The notes under the pieces were generated by a model. It was not told the origin of the DNA, ran no database searches, and was given only the letters and a program-made list of their open reading frames with translations. From NCBI RefSeq assembly GCF_932274485.2, contig NC_065881.2, forward strand, positions 60,212,702 to 60,276,701: a stretch of 64,000 bases of DNA, given 5' to 3'. Both the position numbers and the translations under genes were made by a program. This document shows positions 12,801 through 27,600 of the stretch, one piece after another (position 1 is the stretch's first letter; each line of letters opens with the position of its first letter). Source of the DNA: Patella vulgata. Lineage: Eukaryota > Mollusca > Gastropoda > Patellidae.

Positions 12801-15800
12801 TCATCATTAGCCCAGTATAGGAGCAGAACAGTCAGGGGCGCCGGAACCCGGGTACCAGGGTATACAAATGGTACCCTGCCCTTTTCTGGGGTCTACATGT
12901 ATACCCATGCCCTAATGATGAGATGATAAAGGCAAGTGATTTAGTGATAGTAATTTCTGTTTATAGTTATTAGCCTTTTCAATTACACAATTTTTTATGA
13001 GATGAATTGCTCATGATACGAAAATTGTGAATAATCAGGCTGTTGTCTCTTTAATTATCATATATTTTAAAGGGTTTTATGTTGGAATTTGGAATGCTAG
13101 AGGCGCTCTAAACAGCGTTCTCGGAATTGACAAATTTTCTAAAGGCCGGGGGGAGAGATCCCCCCCCCCCCGCCCTATCTTTTGGTACCCTGCCTTCGTG
13201 CATTCCGGCGCCCCTGAGAACAGTAGGACGTTAAACTCCATTTTATTTCATCAAAACATGTTGTTTTTTCTGTTTGTTCTGTTACTTTGGGATATTTTGG
13301 TAATAATGTGACACTAATATTTCTATCTTTCCAATATCGACATATTATTCCATATACCTCGGATACCTTGACTGTATTAGTCGACTCAAATTAGCTTGCG
13401 AATAGCAAGAGCTTACTAACAGTACCAATCAAACCATTGCGTTTGGTTTTTATTTGCTTATATAAAATTTTTGAAAATATTTTTCATCCAATAATTATTG
13501 TCGACAATGAAGATGGCGTGTCTCCATAATTCCAACATTAAAATTTCGTTATGTCATTTTGAGTTTAACAATGTTCTGATATCAAAATAATAATTATATA
13601 GTCAAATGTTTAGGTTTCGTTTGTACGTGTAGAGATGGATTTGCTTGGCGAAAACGAAAAGAAATCAGCATATAGTGACTTCAGTGAACATTTTTATTTT
13701 TTAACCGTCTGCACCAGCCCAGTCAGTGCAGAAAAGTAGGTCGTTAAACTCCATTTCGTTTCATTTATTTTGAATGGTATATACTCAAAAGTATCATAAT
13801 AAATTATAACGAGAGGGTACCAGGTAGTCATTAACTTAAGTACCCGGTACATATAGGATTGTGGCTAAAATAAACATTTAAAATGTTACAAAATTTAATG
13901 TCGTAGTTCGTGATTCGATCAGTACTAGAAGGTCCCTATAACTTCATATATATGTATATCAAAAATTAATAGACCAACAGTTCAAAAAGGTCATATTAAA
14001 CATATATATCATAAATTAATAATCCAACAGTTCAAAAAGGTCATATTATATATATATATATATAGCCGAATAGTAAAAAAAAAACCAACCAGCCGAGAAG
14101 GCGTGAATCTAAAACATTGATTTGCAATGAACTACGTTTATTAACGCCGCTTAAATATAATATCGAAAATGGGCCTGAGATTTATTTTCTTTAAAAAGAA
14201 ATAACATAACCTATGTAGCCCTCTTTCCTCCTACTTGATCCTATAGCCCTTAATCTTCTAGGACACATTCTTGGCTAACGAATATATTGACGGAGAGCGC
14301 TGGGTCGCTAATTAGTGGTGGCTAAGTGGGTAAGACGCTGGCTCGCTAGACTGGAGGTCGGGTGTTCGATCCCTGCATTGGCCGAGAACGTTCGTGGTTC
14401 CCCCTTGTCTGTGATGCTCGACGGAGGACCTGACAAGGACAGCTGTATAGTCGTTCGCATGAGAAGAAAAAACCGAGGTCCCATGTACACATTGGCGTGC
14501 ACAATCCCTTGACAGTTGGAATTCGATATAAGAGTAGGCCGTAGTGCCACTGTCCGGGCAAAATTTCCCTCATAGCACACTGTATGTATGTCTTCATTAT
14601 CCCAGTTCGGGGCAGAACAGTAGGACGTTAAACTACATATCATTTCATCATCGCTAATTAGTAGAGCTCATAGGTGTTGGCCGAGAATGTTCCTCGGGTT
14701 TTTTCGGTCTCATTTCCCCTAGTCAGTGTAGCAAGACAGAACGCTTGGCATGAAACAGTCTAGTGACGGAAGAAACAAAGTTAGGTGTACATGTACATGA
14801 CAGAATTCGGAATAAGAGTATGACTGCAGCGCTGTGATTACCGTGATAGCACCCATTTTTCATACCTCACGCCTGCTTTCATTAGCCCGGTTAGGCATTT
14901 TGGCAGCGTTAAGATCACATTCCGCTTGATCGTTCGCGTGAAGATCCATATGCAATACATTGAATTTTACGTGTGGTCATTTCCTTTTGTTAGGCATCCA
15001 GTGATACATGTACACTGCCTATTAGGTTCTATTTTACTAATACTTTGTATACTGGAAACTACCGACAAGTGACTCTGTGTGTGAGGCACTGGAGCCACCG
15101 TGGCTAAATGATTAAGACACTGGCTCGTTATGTCGCGGCCGAGAAAGTTCATCGGAATTTTCCGGCGTGGTTTCCCCTTTGTCAGTAGTACAGGACGGAG
15201 AGTCTGACAAGGACAGAATAGTTGTTCGGCTTGGACGAAACCTAAGGTCGCGTGTTCATACTCGCGTGTAGGCCTGCGTAAAAGATCCCTAGCAGTTGAT
15301 TTTCGATATGAGTAGGCTGTAGAATACTGTATGGCGCAGGCCCCTCGTCTTCATTAGCTCAGTCAGAGCAAAACAGAGGACATTAAACCTCATTTCATGT
15401 CATTTCGGGTAAGGCACTGACTCACTAACCAGGTAGACCCGGGTTCCATTCTAAAATTGGTTAACAAAGTTCCTCGGGATTTTTCATTGTGGTTTTCCCT
15501 TTGTCAATGGTGCAGGACGGAAGGCCCGGCAAAGAACAGTGCATATCTAGTCGATCGGATGATACAAAAAACGAGGTCAAGTGTACTCTTTGGTGTGCAC
15601 TTAAAATATCCACTTTGATTTAGGTACAAATAAGTATTAAAGGAGCTAAGTCGCTATTATTTGGGATCTAGAAATTGACACAAATGCGTCACAACGCATA
15701 TAATAATGTAATATGAGTGTATATAAACTGCTTTACATTCAATCATTTCTGTTTGTACTGTAATTTCTAATCAGTTAAGTTCGGCGAAATACGCCAGAAA

Positions 15801-18800
15801 TCTCAATCGAATGGCTATTTCCAGAGTCCGGTTATACCAGTCTACAATGAAATTATTTATTGCGCATGCTCTCCAGATACGGATATAGCGTCACTGTTTG
15901 ACATAACTTATGGAATATGTCTTACCTCGTTCTTCGAGCCCCTTGTTACAAATGACGCTGAAACGCATTATGGTACACGATTCGTGTACCAATGGTAAAA
16001 GGTTTATTTTGTCTTAAATATTGGATATCAGAAGCCCACCCTTTTCAGGTAAGATCACAACATCAATGTTGGTTTAAAGAGACAAATAATTTGTGTCTTC
16101 AATGTCGAAGAATTTGGATGATATTGAGTTAGAGACTTAGCTACTTTAAACTTGGTAAAATTTATTATTTCGATCATTTATAAGACAAGCTCTATACAAA
16201 AATTTATTTGTTACGATAAATTAAGACAAGCTTGGACGGTTTCAAATCCTACTTTTTACCCCAATCAAAGAGGTATATGGATTTATATTGAATACAGGGT
16301 ATTTTTAATGTGTATAGAAACCCGTAGGCGGGGTCGCTATTCAGCGTGGCAGGTAGACTAGGTTCCTTTCATATACTTATTTCAATGAGAAGTAAAAATG
16401 CCGAGGACATTTTATTAAATAGTAAGTGTCAACATAATTATGATATCCGATACGACGTTCTTCAATATAAAGACTCACACCCATGTACGGGTATTGTCGA
16501 GTTCTTTATCAGTAATACATTATCAAGCTGTACATAATGTATTAGGGACAGACTTTTGAAAGAATTAGATAAAGACATCTCCTGTTGCAAAATTACCGAT
16601 GAATTTTCGTTTTGAAAACGCGTTTGAAATAACCTCTATATAATTTTTTTTATAAAAGAAATCGCCTGTGTAGCCTTATTCGGTATATTTTCGTAAGATT
16701 GAACAACTTTGTAAGTCGGTTCAATATGACCTTGTCTTATGTGTGTGCCCAGTAACTAATTCTACTATCCATTTAAAGTGCCCAGTAACTAATTCTACTA
16801 TCCATTTAAAGTGCAGATTTATGAACAGATGGCTATAATACATAAGATGTAATTATTTGTCGCTTATATATAAGTAAAATTAAAGATGCATTATGTAAGC
16901 GCTAAATTTGCCTGTTGCAGATCTTTCATTCGGTCTCGAATGTAATATAAATCATTAATTAGGCATTTTATCCACATGCCAAGCTCTGAGTCAACTCTAT
17001 AGAGTATCGAATGGTTTTAATTTTTAATAGTTAATAATTTAATTTAAAAATGGATAATCTAGACTTTCTTTATAATCGTAACATAGGTAGCAATGTGAAT
17101 CGAGACTACACTATTAATTCTTCAAACGGCCATAACTTCGCTCAGAATAAAGTAATTCGACTGAAATTTTCAATATGTTCCCTTTTATACTTTTAACTGT
17201 TATAGCGAGAACTGCCAGCTCTTTATCGAAATCTTACATAATGCACCTTTAAGAATAACATTTATTGGACCAGAAGAAAGCCGAATGCCCCACCAATTCA
17301 AGTACGATCGACATGGAACTTTAACATGCGTGTTCCGTAGACAATTATTGTGCATCGATTGACTGACATCGATTTTTGATTGGACAATTTCAAAAAAGTG
17401 GCTAGTGATTACACAGTAGTCATTTATGAAGAATATAGATAAAAAATAAGTCTACTAAGAAATATTTGTTTTTATCTTCTAAATGACCCAATCTGTGCGT
17501 GTTAAAGCAGAAGTAGGCCTATTTGATATTTCTTACTTTTCAACATTTGTCCAAAATGATTACATTTTGTCAACCTTAATAGCTATTTAGCTATTTTGTT
17601 TCTGTTTTTAACCTATATTATTTCTTTTTTAAAAAAAGAACCCCTAAATATTGGTTTAATATTACATGGGTGAACATATTATCCATAATAATTCAGATGC
17701 GGGTGTGGTTTGTCGACATGAGAAGAAATTTAATAGTAATAGAAGTACATATTGTATATAAGTATTACTTACATATATAAGTAAATAGATAATAGATATA
17801 AATAAAGCCACGGTAGGTAGAGTTACCATACAGACGGTAATGTGAGATATGATTTACTAAATCACGTGGGTGGTTTAGGTTCTGGTTCTTTAAAACGAAT
17901 TAAAATCTACATTAACAAAAAATTGACGAACTCTTGAAAATTAAATATCCAACACTCCATATATTGTAACGCCCTCTCTTTTGTCATAAAAATGTTTTTA
18001 TAGGTTACGAAAAGAAACAATATGTACATTCTGCGTTGAACATTATCATTAAATGGTGGGAAGTTACGTTAAGATTTTCTCAAATATATTTTCTGATTGA
18101 TTATAGGATAGTCCGGAATATTTAGCTATTTTCTTAGGGTTTTGTTATGGCTGACGACAACATGGCAGCCAGACAGATGAGGCACTGTTTCGGGGGATTG
18201 TGGATATGTTCATTCATTTTGTCCACTTGATACAAAGCAAGTCACTTGGGAAGTAACATAATATTATAATATTTGTTTGTACTTTAGTAGCCTACATCGC
18301 TTGCAGGCAGGGGTATTTAAAAACTGGGAAGTAACCTGACAGGCGTTCCTAGTACAAACCCAAGATCGGAACCTTGACATGTTGCTGTTAGTAGATTTAA
18401 AGCGGGAGCCGAGGTGGTCAACCTAGCTGAAAAGTGTACCAATTTTCTCCTATATGGTATCAATTCATGCATATCTGGTATCATCAGAATGTAAATCTGT
18501 CGGGTATTTGGTGGTGGGTGTGGTATCCCACGCCCAAAATGTCATTCCCCCAACTATAAGACTGGATTAGTTCACAAGTGTACCACATGAAAATCGAACA
18601 GCAGTGTACCATTGCCAGACATTTGTAGTAGTTGATTGTCCCTGACAAGAGTTATCTAATTTCCAGACCATAACTAGGCTGATTAGCTGAAACCTGTAAA
18701 CTGCGTTGAAGTTGTTCAGTACTACCACAGCTTGTGCGGTGGTTTACCTCTAACAGACACGCCCAAAATGCTACGGACCGGACAGGATGCGTAGAATACT

Positions 18801-21800
18801 AATATCTAGCAAGTATGGAAGAGGCGATAACCTGAATATGGTACACTGCTGTACGATTTTCATGTCGTACACTTTTGAGCTAATCTAGCCTAGCTGGGGG
18901 GGCATGGCATTTTAGGCGTGGAATACCACCTGGTGGTTCCGTGTTCGACCCCTGCGTTGACCGAGAAAGTTCAGGGGTGTAGAACAGAGGGTGGATGGAA
19001 CGAAAAACCGAGGTTCCGTGTACACATTGCCGTGCACGTAAAAGAACCTTTGACAGTTGGAATTCGATTTTAAGAGTAGGCCGTATAGTGCCTATATTTC
19101 ATTTCACATAGAACCAGATACAACCTAAATAATAGGTTTTAATATAAAGTTATATAAATATGCAATAATAGTTCGATTGGTACAACATATTTACAGTTAG
19201 ACCTGTTTTCGAGGTTTTGAATAGATTGACAGATTATAACATGCTTTTAACAACAATAAAAGAATGTACGTGTTCGAAATATGGATCAAAGAAAAACAGT
19301 CTATAGACTAGAAATAAAACTAGTACTGTACATATTCATTTCATCTATAGAGTACACATTGACACGAGGGCAAGATAATCAATCATGCGCCCGACACTGT
19401 CTGAAAGGCGCAGTTCGTGTTTGTAAAACACCGAATAAAATTATAAGGATCAAATAAAGGACCCGGCCTTCTACCTTGGCCGTGTATTTGTTTTTGTGTA
19501 AATTCTGTGTGGTGCAGTCCCCCTGCACTTACTATTAGATCAAACAAGTTAAAATCAAATAAAACTAACAAACAATCATGAAGCGTTAAAATTCTGACAT
19601 TCAAAAATCTTTATCTGAATCAGGGTTGGCGTAATTGAGAATTTAACGGATTTGCAAGTAAAACGTTATAAATACGTATACAATACCGTACTGGAGTATA
19701 TCTAATAATAATAAGCAAAAAGAGACAAAACCAAATCAACGAACCGACGATTAGGTTTTAATATTCACATTCCAAAGATAAACTTCATACGAGATTTAAA
19801 CTTCTTTGATATGAGTGAAAATAAAACGTCTATTTGACATTATTTTTTCAGTGTTTAGATATAATCGATTTTGTATACTACTGCTGAGTATTCGTTTTGC
19901 GAATGATTTAAACACTTTAAAGATACATTATGTAAGATTTAGATAAAAAACTAGCCATTCTTGCTATAATAGTTCGAAAGTAGATAATGTAAAATGAATA
20001 ATTTGAAAATTTCATTCAAATTACTCTATTGCAAGCGAAGATATTAGCCTTTGAAGGTTTGACAGACGTGTGCAATAATTTCAACCACCGTACTGGTTGT
20101 TCGAAGCTATGTCTCGGTGCTCCATATTTGATTAAATCAAAGTATCGCTGAACCATTCTAATCTATTTAATATGGGAGAAATCTGATGCCATCGAGAGTT
20201 GATTAAGGCCTGGGTCGGTTAATTAATACTTTAGAAAACATTTCAGGCCTAAAGAAAGACCTGCAATAGGCAGATTTAGCTCTTGCATAATGCATGTTTA
20301 AGTGAATAAATATTTCAGTGAATAACTAGATCATTTACATAAACCGTATGCTCAATTGCCTTAATAAGAGCTAACCACTTAAGTAATCTTACTGATAGTA
20401 CGGCGAATCATGATACACCCTAAAATATTGTATCCTATCAAAATGTAATCAACTCCAAACCTCAATATTATCATTTTACCGCATCACATCACTTACAAAT
20501 TTGAGTGTGTGATGGGCTAGCGATAGACTCCACTATAATTACTGCATTTAATCGTTGCCCTCTGAATCTAACAGTACACATTATAAACCCGTCAAATAAA
20601 CTGCATATGATGGGGTGTCTTTGTTATTAGTGTAGGTCTATAATCATATTTTATTGTTCATAAAAAATGTCATATTTTCGATTTCCCCCCCCCCCCCAAA
20701 AAAAAGGTAAGCGGGCACAATAGATCAGCTAATTAATCTTAATGGAATATACATGTATCTTTAAAGATGCATAATATGTAAAATTCAGATATAGAGTTGG
20801 TCGTTGTCGGTATAATAGTCTAAAAATAAATAATGAAAAATGAATATATTTAAAATTTCAGTCAAATTACTTTATTCTTAGCGAAGTTATGATTGTTTTG
20901 ACAAGTACCCGATTTTCCATTTCAGCGTTAACCGATTAAATGGCGGGTGGGTGTGCTATAATTCAATTAATGTACTCTAATCCAGTCCACCTCTTTATTT
21001 ACTAAACTCGGTTGGCTTACCCTTACCCAGAGGATTCTTTATAATAAAATTGTCTTATCATTCAAAATTATTACATTTAATACTCCACTTTATCTAAATT
21101 CCTATTTCATTGAAAAATCTCTTGTTTCCAAAACTGATATCTTGCTCCGTTCACAGACCAGTAAATCTCTTATTCTTCAAAAATGCAAAACGGAATCCAT
21201 GAAACGTACTTTTCATTATTCTGCATGTCTTTTATGGGACAATCTGCCTTTTGATATAAAGATGTGTTATATTGAGCACTGAAGAAACCATAGTATTCAA
21301 CTGATGACATACTTATTATTTTTAACTTGCAACTGCATTCTATCTTATGTTGTGTGTAATTATAGTGTTCTTCCTATATTCTACTAGTGTTATGTATATG
21401 TTTTGTAGTTTAGGAGTGACTTCCCAAACTTCCCACTTTATAATGCTATTGCATTTCAAATGATTTTGAATTTATCCTGATATTACATGTTCATATGTCT
21501 TTGTAGCTTAGGAGGGACTTATGGAAGATTAGGGTTTTTTTGCAAACTAAATAAGTTGCCTCATTAAATAAAGTTTTTATTATTATTATTAGCCACTTAT
21601 TGGCCAGAAGAGTTGATCATGGGCTTGTCATGTAAATAAATTTCTAAATAATAACATTTGAAGCCAGAAAAATTGCAATAGGCAGATTTAGCTCTTGCAC
21701 AATGCATCTTTAAATTCATTCAAATGGACATCATCACACTTAGATGCCAGTTTACATCAAAACAAATTTATTTATTCAAAAAATAGAACGAATGGGTGGT

Positions 21801-24567
21801 GATAAGAAATAAGATTACCATCCCATTATTAAATATTTAGAAAGTTAAACAATAAATTGTGAGGTTTAAATAACATGTAAAAGGATGCGATAATCCAGGT
21901 TCCTAGTTTTTAACACTTACAACAATGTATATAGTAAACTGGGAGTGGTATACAGGAGTGAAAATTTATCAGGCATAGAAAAAAAATTTACACGGAGAAT
22001 AATAATAAATAATTTAATCTGTGTATGCAAATTCAGTGGGACGAACATAAAATTTACACGGAGAATAATAATAATACATAATAATAATGCAAATTCAATG
22101 GGACGAACACCATGACAACTAACTATGCAAACTGTGGCTGAAAGAGTTGATTGTTTATGTTCTTATAAAATTATACAATATTATATTCTGAAACCAAAGA
22201 TATATTCCTCGACAGTCACGACTATAAATACATAACCACCAATTGGAAAACGCGCTCCAAGTACCGGGAAACCGTTTACCATTGATCATCTAAAAATTTC
22301 AACGTATACCCCCATTACGAGGATTGGACGGTCGCTGGTGTTATTATGAGATGAAATGGGGTTTAACGTCCTACTGTTCTGCTCCGACTGGGCTAATAAA
22401 GACGGGCATACGCCATACAGTGTGCTGTGAGGGAATTTTGACCGGGCAGCGGCACTATGGTCTACTCTGACATCGAATTCCAACTGCCAAGGGATACTTT
22501 ACGTGCACGCCAATGTGTACACTGGACCTCGGGTTTTCGTACCATCCGAAAGACTAGACAAATGTCCTTATCAGGCCCTCCGTCCTGTACCACGCCGGAA
22601 AATTCCGATAAACTTTCTCAGCCAATGCAGGGATTGAACACGCAACCTCCAGGCTAGCGAGCCAGCGTCTTATCCACTTAGCCACCATGTGTATCGATAA
22701 ACCAAATCACTTGAATTTCGTAGTTTTATGGCATTTTGGATAACAGAAACTATTGGGAATTGTCACAAACATAATATGATATTTCTGATTCAAACGACTA
22801 ATCTAGACTATAAATTATTGTCGAATTTTAAAAGTATTTAACAACAATAGCCAATGTTCTGATGCCTAGATTTGAAATATCATTAAGAAATAATAATAAA
22901 TTTATGATATTAAAATTTAATTTCAAATAGGTCTATAACATTTTTCAAATGAACCATATGAGTAAATACTTTGCATATGACATGTCTATATGTCGCAATA
23001 GATCTAACAACATAGCCCTAATCAATGTTTTTTAATGTCGTGATTTTAAGTTAGGAGAGTGTGACGGCTGTCCTAAGTTAAAATTGATTTTAGTTAAAAT
23101 TGTCCATAAAATATTTATGTGAAATGCCACAAATTTAAGTTAAGATAAAAATTTTAACTCAAAATATTATTTTAGCGGATTTTATCTAAACGCTTCTATC
23201 TTAAAGATACATTATGGGAGATTAAATAAAGAGCTGGCAGTTCTCATTATAATAGTTAAAAACTAGATATCGTAAAGGGAATATGATGAACATTTCAGTC
23301 AAATTGATCAATATGACATTTTAGCGATTGAATTTTCGGCCTCGATCATGATTACTAAAGTCGGAACGATAAAAAACATAGTCTCGAGTATCCACGTAAT
23401 GATTAAATCATGAATGGAAGTCGAACAGCAAATCGAAACCTATTCCAATAAACATCGCAGGCTAGCGATGACATCCAGATTTGATTACGGTTTGAATATG
23501 TTAATTAATGTCTAATTACTAATTTAGATACCAATAGGCAGATTCAGCTCTTGGATTTTGCATGTTTAAGTTAGGATAAAATTTTAGTTTAAGACGATTT
23601 TAAAGAGATTTTGTGAAACAGGGCCCTGGCTCGAATTTCTCTTTCACAAAGTAACGGGCTTTTGCTACAATAATACATTGGTATGCAAAGATAGCAACTT
23701 TCGCGGAAATTATTCAATAAGTGAATCACTTATCTGACAAAGGGGTTGTTCAAAATGATATTGAACTAGTTTGACCTATTAATAGTCAATATAATTCATG
23801 TATGGAAAATATAATATATTGGCAAATACATGTAAAGAGTACCGGCTTTATTCAATAAGAGAGATAATTATCCAAAATTATATTGATATAAACGGTCAGC
23901 GAGGGGTCAGCTTTACAACGCACCTCAAAGTCAAAACATAAATATTTTATCAGAACGTATTTAGCGCTGATAGTAGACAACTCATTGACTGAGAACAATT
24001 CACATGTATGTAAATAAGATTAAGGGCGTTTATCATTTTAAGATATTAAGATAGTTATCTTTAATAGAAATGTACATATAATCCCCTATTAGCTCTTCTT
24101 TTCTTACGTCAATTTTGAGACTAACACCCACCCTGTTATACACCCACGTGTATATTGTCCTACTCCAATCCGTTCACGGAGTAATTGCCTCTGTCACCGA
24201 AACCTCGTTACCCCCCACCCCCAGCAAACATTTATGTTGGTGAGAATCGCCTTAAAGTACTGAAATGTGAACATTTCATTGAACAATTCAAAAATTCCTC
24301 GACTCGTGTTTGTAGATATACCCCGAGAACACTCCTAAAGTTCCGGGTTCGGGAGAGTTTTTATCTCAAAGTTAAGAATGCAAACCAAATGGCACGAACT
24401 AACATTATGCGACCCATTATTTACATAGATAACACGACATAAAGTTTATCATTTATTTTAAGAGTTGAATGCCATTTACATTCCTCTGTTAAAAATGCTC
24501 AAACATGAACCCTATTATTATAGATGTTTACTTTTATCATTGAAAGACACTATGGGGTAGAATCACC

Positions 24568-24604
<37 letters not shown>

Positions 24605-27600
24605 TGTACTAGAGGAGACCCAATCATTATTTATGATCTACAATAGCTGTGTATATAAGGTTTTCAAGTTTTATTTTGTTCCACAGGTAATAAAATAACA
24701 TACGAAATGATGTCGGGATCAGTGTAATTGTATATTAAGTTTAGAGAAACTAAACACACACACTAAAAAGACTGCATCTACCAAGCTTTATACGGGATTT
24801 TATCATTTTCTCACGATCGAGTTAAATCTCAATCCTATAGTATATTCCTCTATTGTATATTAAATATCAACCAACCAGAAACACAAAGCATTTACACAAT
24901 CTAGACACCACAGAAAGTGTCAAATTCTCTATTTATCGGTAAAAAGGGGATAATCTTTCAGATGTAGCTATCCTAGATTTGTTGTGCAAAGATGAACTAA
25001 AAATTTGCTGCCGCCCAATTCTAGATTTACACAAATTTCAATGTCGGAAATTCCAAGGTAATATATATATATATATATACATATATGGAAAAAAATATAT
25101 GGTCAGAATTGTTCCTTTGGGCATATTGAACTACGTCCAAAAGTTACATTACTTTAGTCTTAGAGCTAGTTAAAGCCATGGGTGATTTTACAGCTGAAAA
25201 GAGAGGTCATACAGCACCCAACCTAGGATTTTAGCCATTTTCAACATATAAGCACCACATGAATACGTATAGGGTTCTGGTTAGTGATCTTATTGAGAGT
25301 AAACTGAGATGTTATCGCTTAATTTCACCATATTCTCCTATACTGATCACTGGACATTTATTTAGAACGTCACACGAATTATTTATAGGTTTCGGAGGAA
25401 AGCGATTTTTATGTCTTAAAAAGGCGAATGGACATGGGCGAGTAATGTTGCATCAAGTAGCGGAATCGCCGATGAAAATTTTAGCATGGGTTCGTTTTCT
25501 TTCCATTCATTTGAAGCTAAACCGAATTCTGACTCTGTCCAAAATTTTGTTTCTTAAACTATAACAAAATGGGTATGACGTGACAACCGACATTCCATTC
25601 TACACATAAATAACTATCTACTTTGCGAATAGATCTCTGCCCTGGATGGTCGCCATATTGAAAAATTAGTGTAGGCTACTATTTTGTTATAAACGTTCCC
25701 ATTTAATTAAGACTAAATCTATCTGTTAAATCCAGTTCAATTTTCGTCATGGTAGCTGAGATGTAATTAAGTTAGGGAACGTGATTGTTGGCGGGATTGT
25801 AGGTTAGAGTTTGGGTAAGCATTAGGGCTAGGTTCAGGATTAGGGTCAGGGTTAGCTCTGTTTGCATCTGGTGACCTTTGACCAAACTTGAAGTTGGCCT
25901 TATCAAATGGATCTAATTAATAATTAAATATCCAAGTCTGGCTTCGCGTTTGTTCTCAAACAGAACTAACTGTGCAGCCTAAGTTTCGTTTTCTGACTTT
26001 CCTCGAAAGTGACAATCGGCATTCGGCCGTTTATTTTCTTTAATACGATTATATTTAGTAGAAATACGTTAAATATCGATTTACTATTTACGAAAAAGGA
26101 AGGCTATATTTCGATTTACATGTACGTGTAGATTGTGTTACGGAGTGGTAATGATAGTTGCGTATTTATTCTAGACTCTTTTCGTTCGATACGAATTACT
26201 AAACAACTTAACCCAATCAGCCTTGCTTATAATTTAGGTATTTTCAGACGTTTTTGATTGTATACTAGGACAACATGCAGACGCAAGTCTTGACACAGAA
26301 AGTAGGGGAGTTTATTTCTCATTAAGATCTAATACTAGATAAATCACCGAATGAAGGGATATTTTATTCGCGAGTTCAGTCCCTAACGCCCCATCGCTCC
26401 CATAACCTCAAGCGACATGGGACTTATTAGCTGTTGAAAAGACACTTAATTGGAAATTTGTATACTGTAAATTTTTTTGGGTTTATTTTATAAATTTTCA
26501 CATACATGTTAACAACACTGTGCATCTATACACTGAAAAAAAACTTGTGTTGAAAGAACACAAACTTGTGTTAAATTCAACACAAGTTAGGTGTCTCTAT
26601 TTAACAACACAAACTTGTGTTAAAACAACACAAAACTTGTGTTAAATGTTGAAACAACACAAAACTTGTGTTAAAATGTATCAAACAACACAAAACTTGT
26701 GTTGAAACTTGTGTGAAATCTACACAATACTTGTGTTGAAACTTGTGTTGAAATTTCTGAAACTTGTGTTGAAATTTCTGAAACTTGTGTTAAAATTTCT
26801 GAAACTTGTGTTGAAATTTCTGAAACTTGTGTGGTTTCATACAAACTTGTGTATAACCATCATCAAAAACTTGTGTTGTATTTTTCCCCAATTTATATCC
26901 AGCATAGCAACCTTTCTATGCAGGACCCCTCTCTTTGCTCTGTTAGACCTGTAAAGTTTGATAAAAGAAGGAAACAAAAAAAAATTTTGTAAGATTATTA
27001 TTTATTCATAAAATCATAGGAAAAAGTAAATTAATACATCAAAACTAAATAGATATTTGAAATGTTAACAGAAAAACAGAGACTTCAATTCTAATACAAA
27101 TTATGTTGTGTTATATATAATGACCCCTCCCCCCCCCCACTTTACCCATCACAAAATATAAAATAGCTATTTAAATTGTTCTTTACCCCAAAACAAGAAC
27201 TGAGAATATAAAGATATGTACACAGTATCCCTACCCCATACCCCAAAATATATAATTCAAATATATCTAAATTTAATAACATCCAAACTAAGCACTAATA
27301 AGATTAATTATGCACTAAATTGAAACAATTTCAAAAACTGAAAAATGCTACAAAATCACACTACAAGTGATTTGTGAGGCATCTAGAAATAACTAGCATA
27401 CACAGAAAACTAACAAAAGAAAATTGCTCTATTTTGCAGGAGTAATAAAATGATGTAGAGCCTTTTCCTCATTAAAAAAAACCCAAACAAAATGAATATT
27501 TTATAAATAAAAGAAGCAAAGCATCAAGATTACAGGATTGAAATAAAAAAATATCATATGTACAAAAGATTTATATACAATCACAAGTCATAAGCCACAG

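Noticed and set aside
14317-14390. tRNA gene suggested by A and B boxes
   Set aside because: It is the head of a SINE with body, tail and target duplication; no full cloverleaf was found.
24573-24600. (GA)n as a possible regulatory GAGA site
   Set aside because: A plain microsatellite deep in an intron; nothing links it to a promoter.
26709-26954. Open frame with repeated LVLKFLK
   Set aside because: A translation of the 'aacttgtgttgaaatttctg' minisatellite; no start context or homology.
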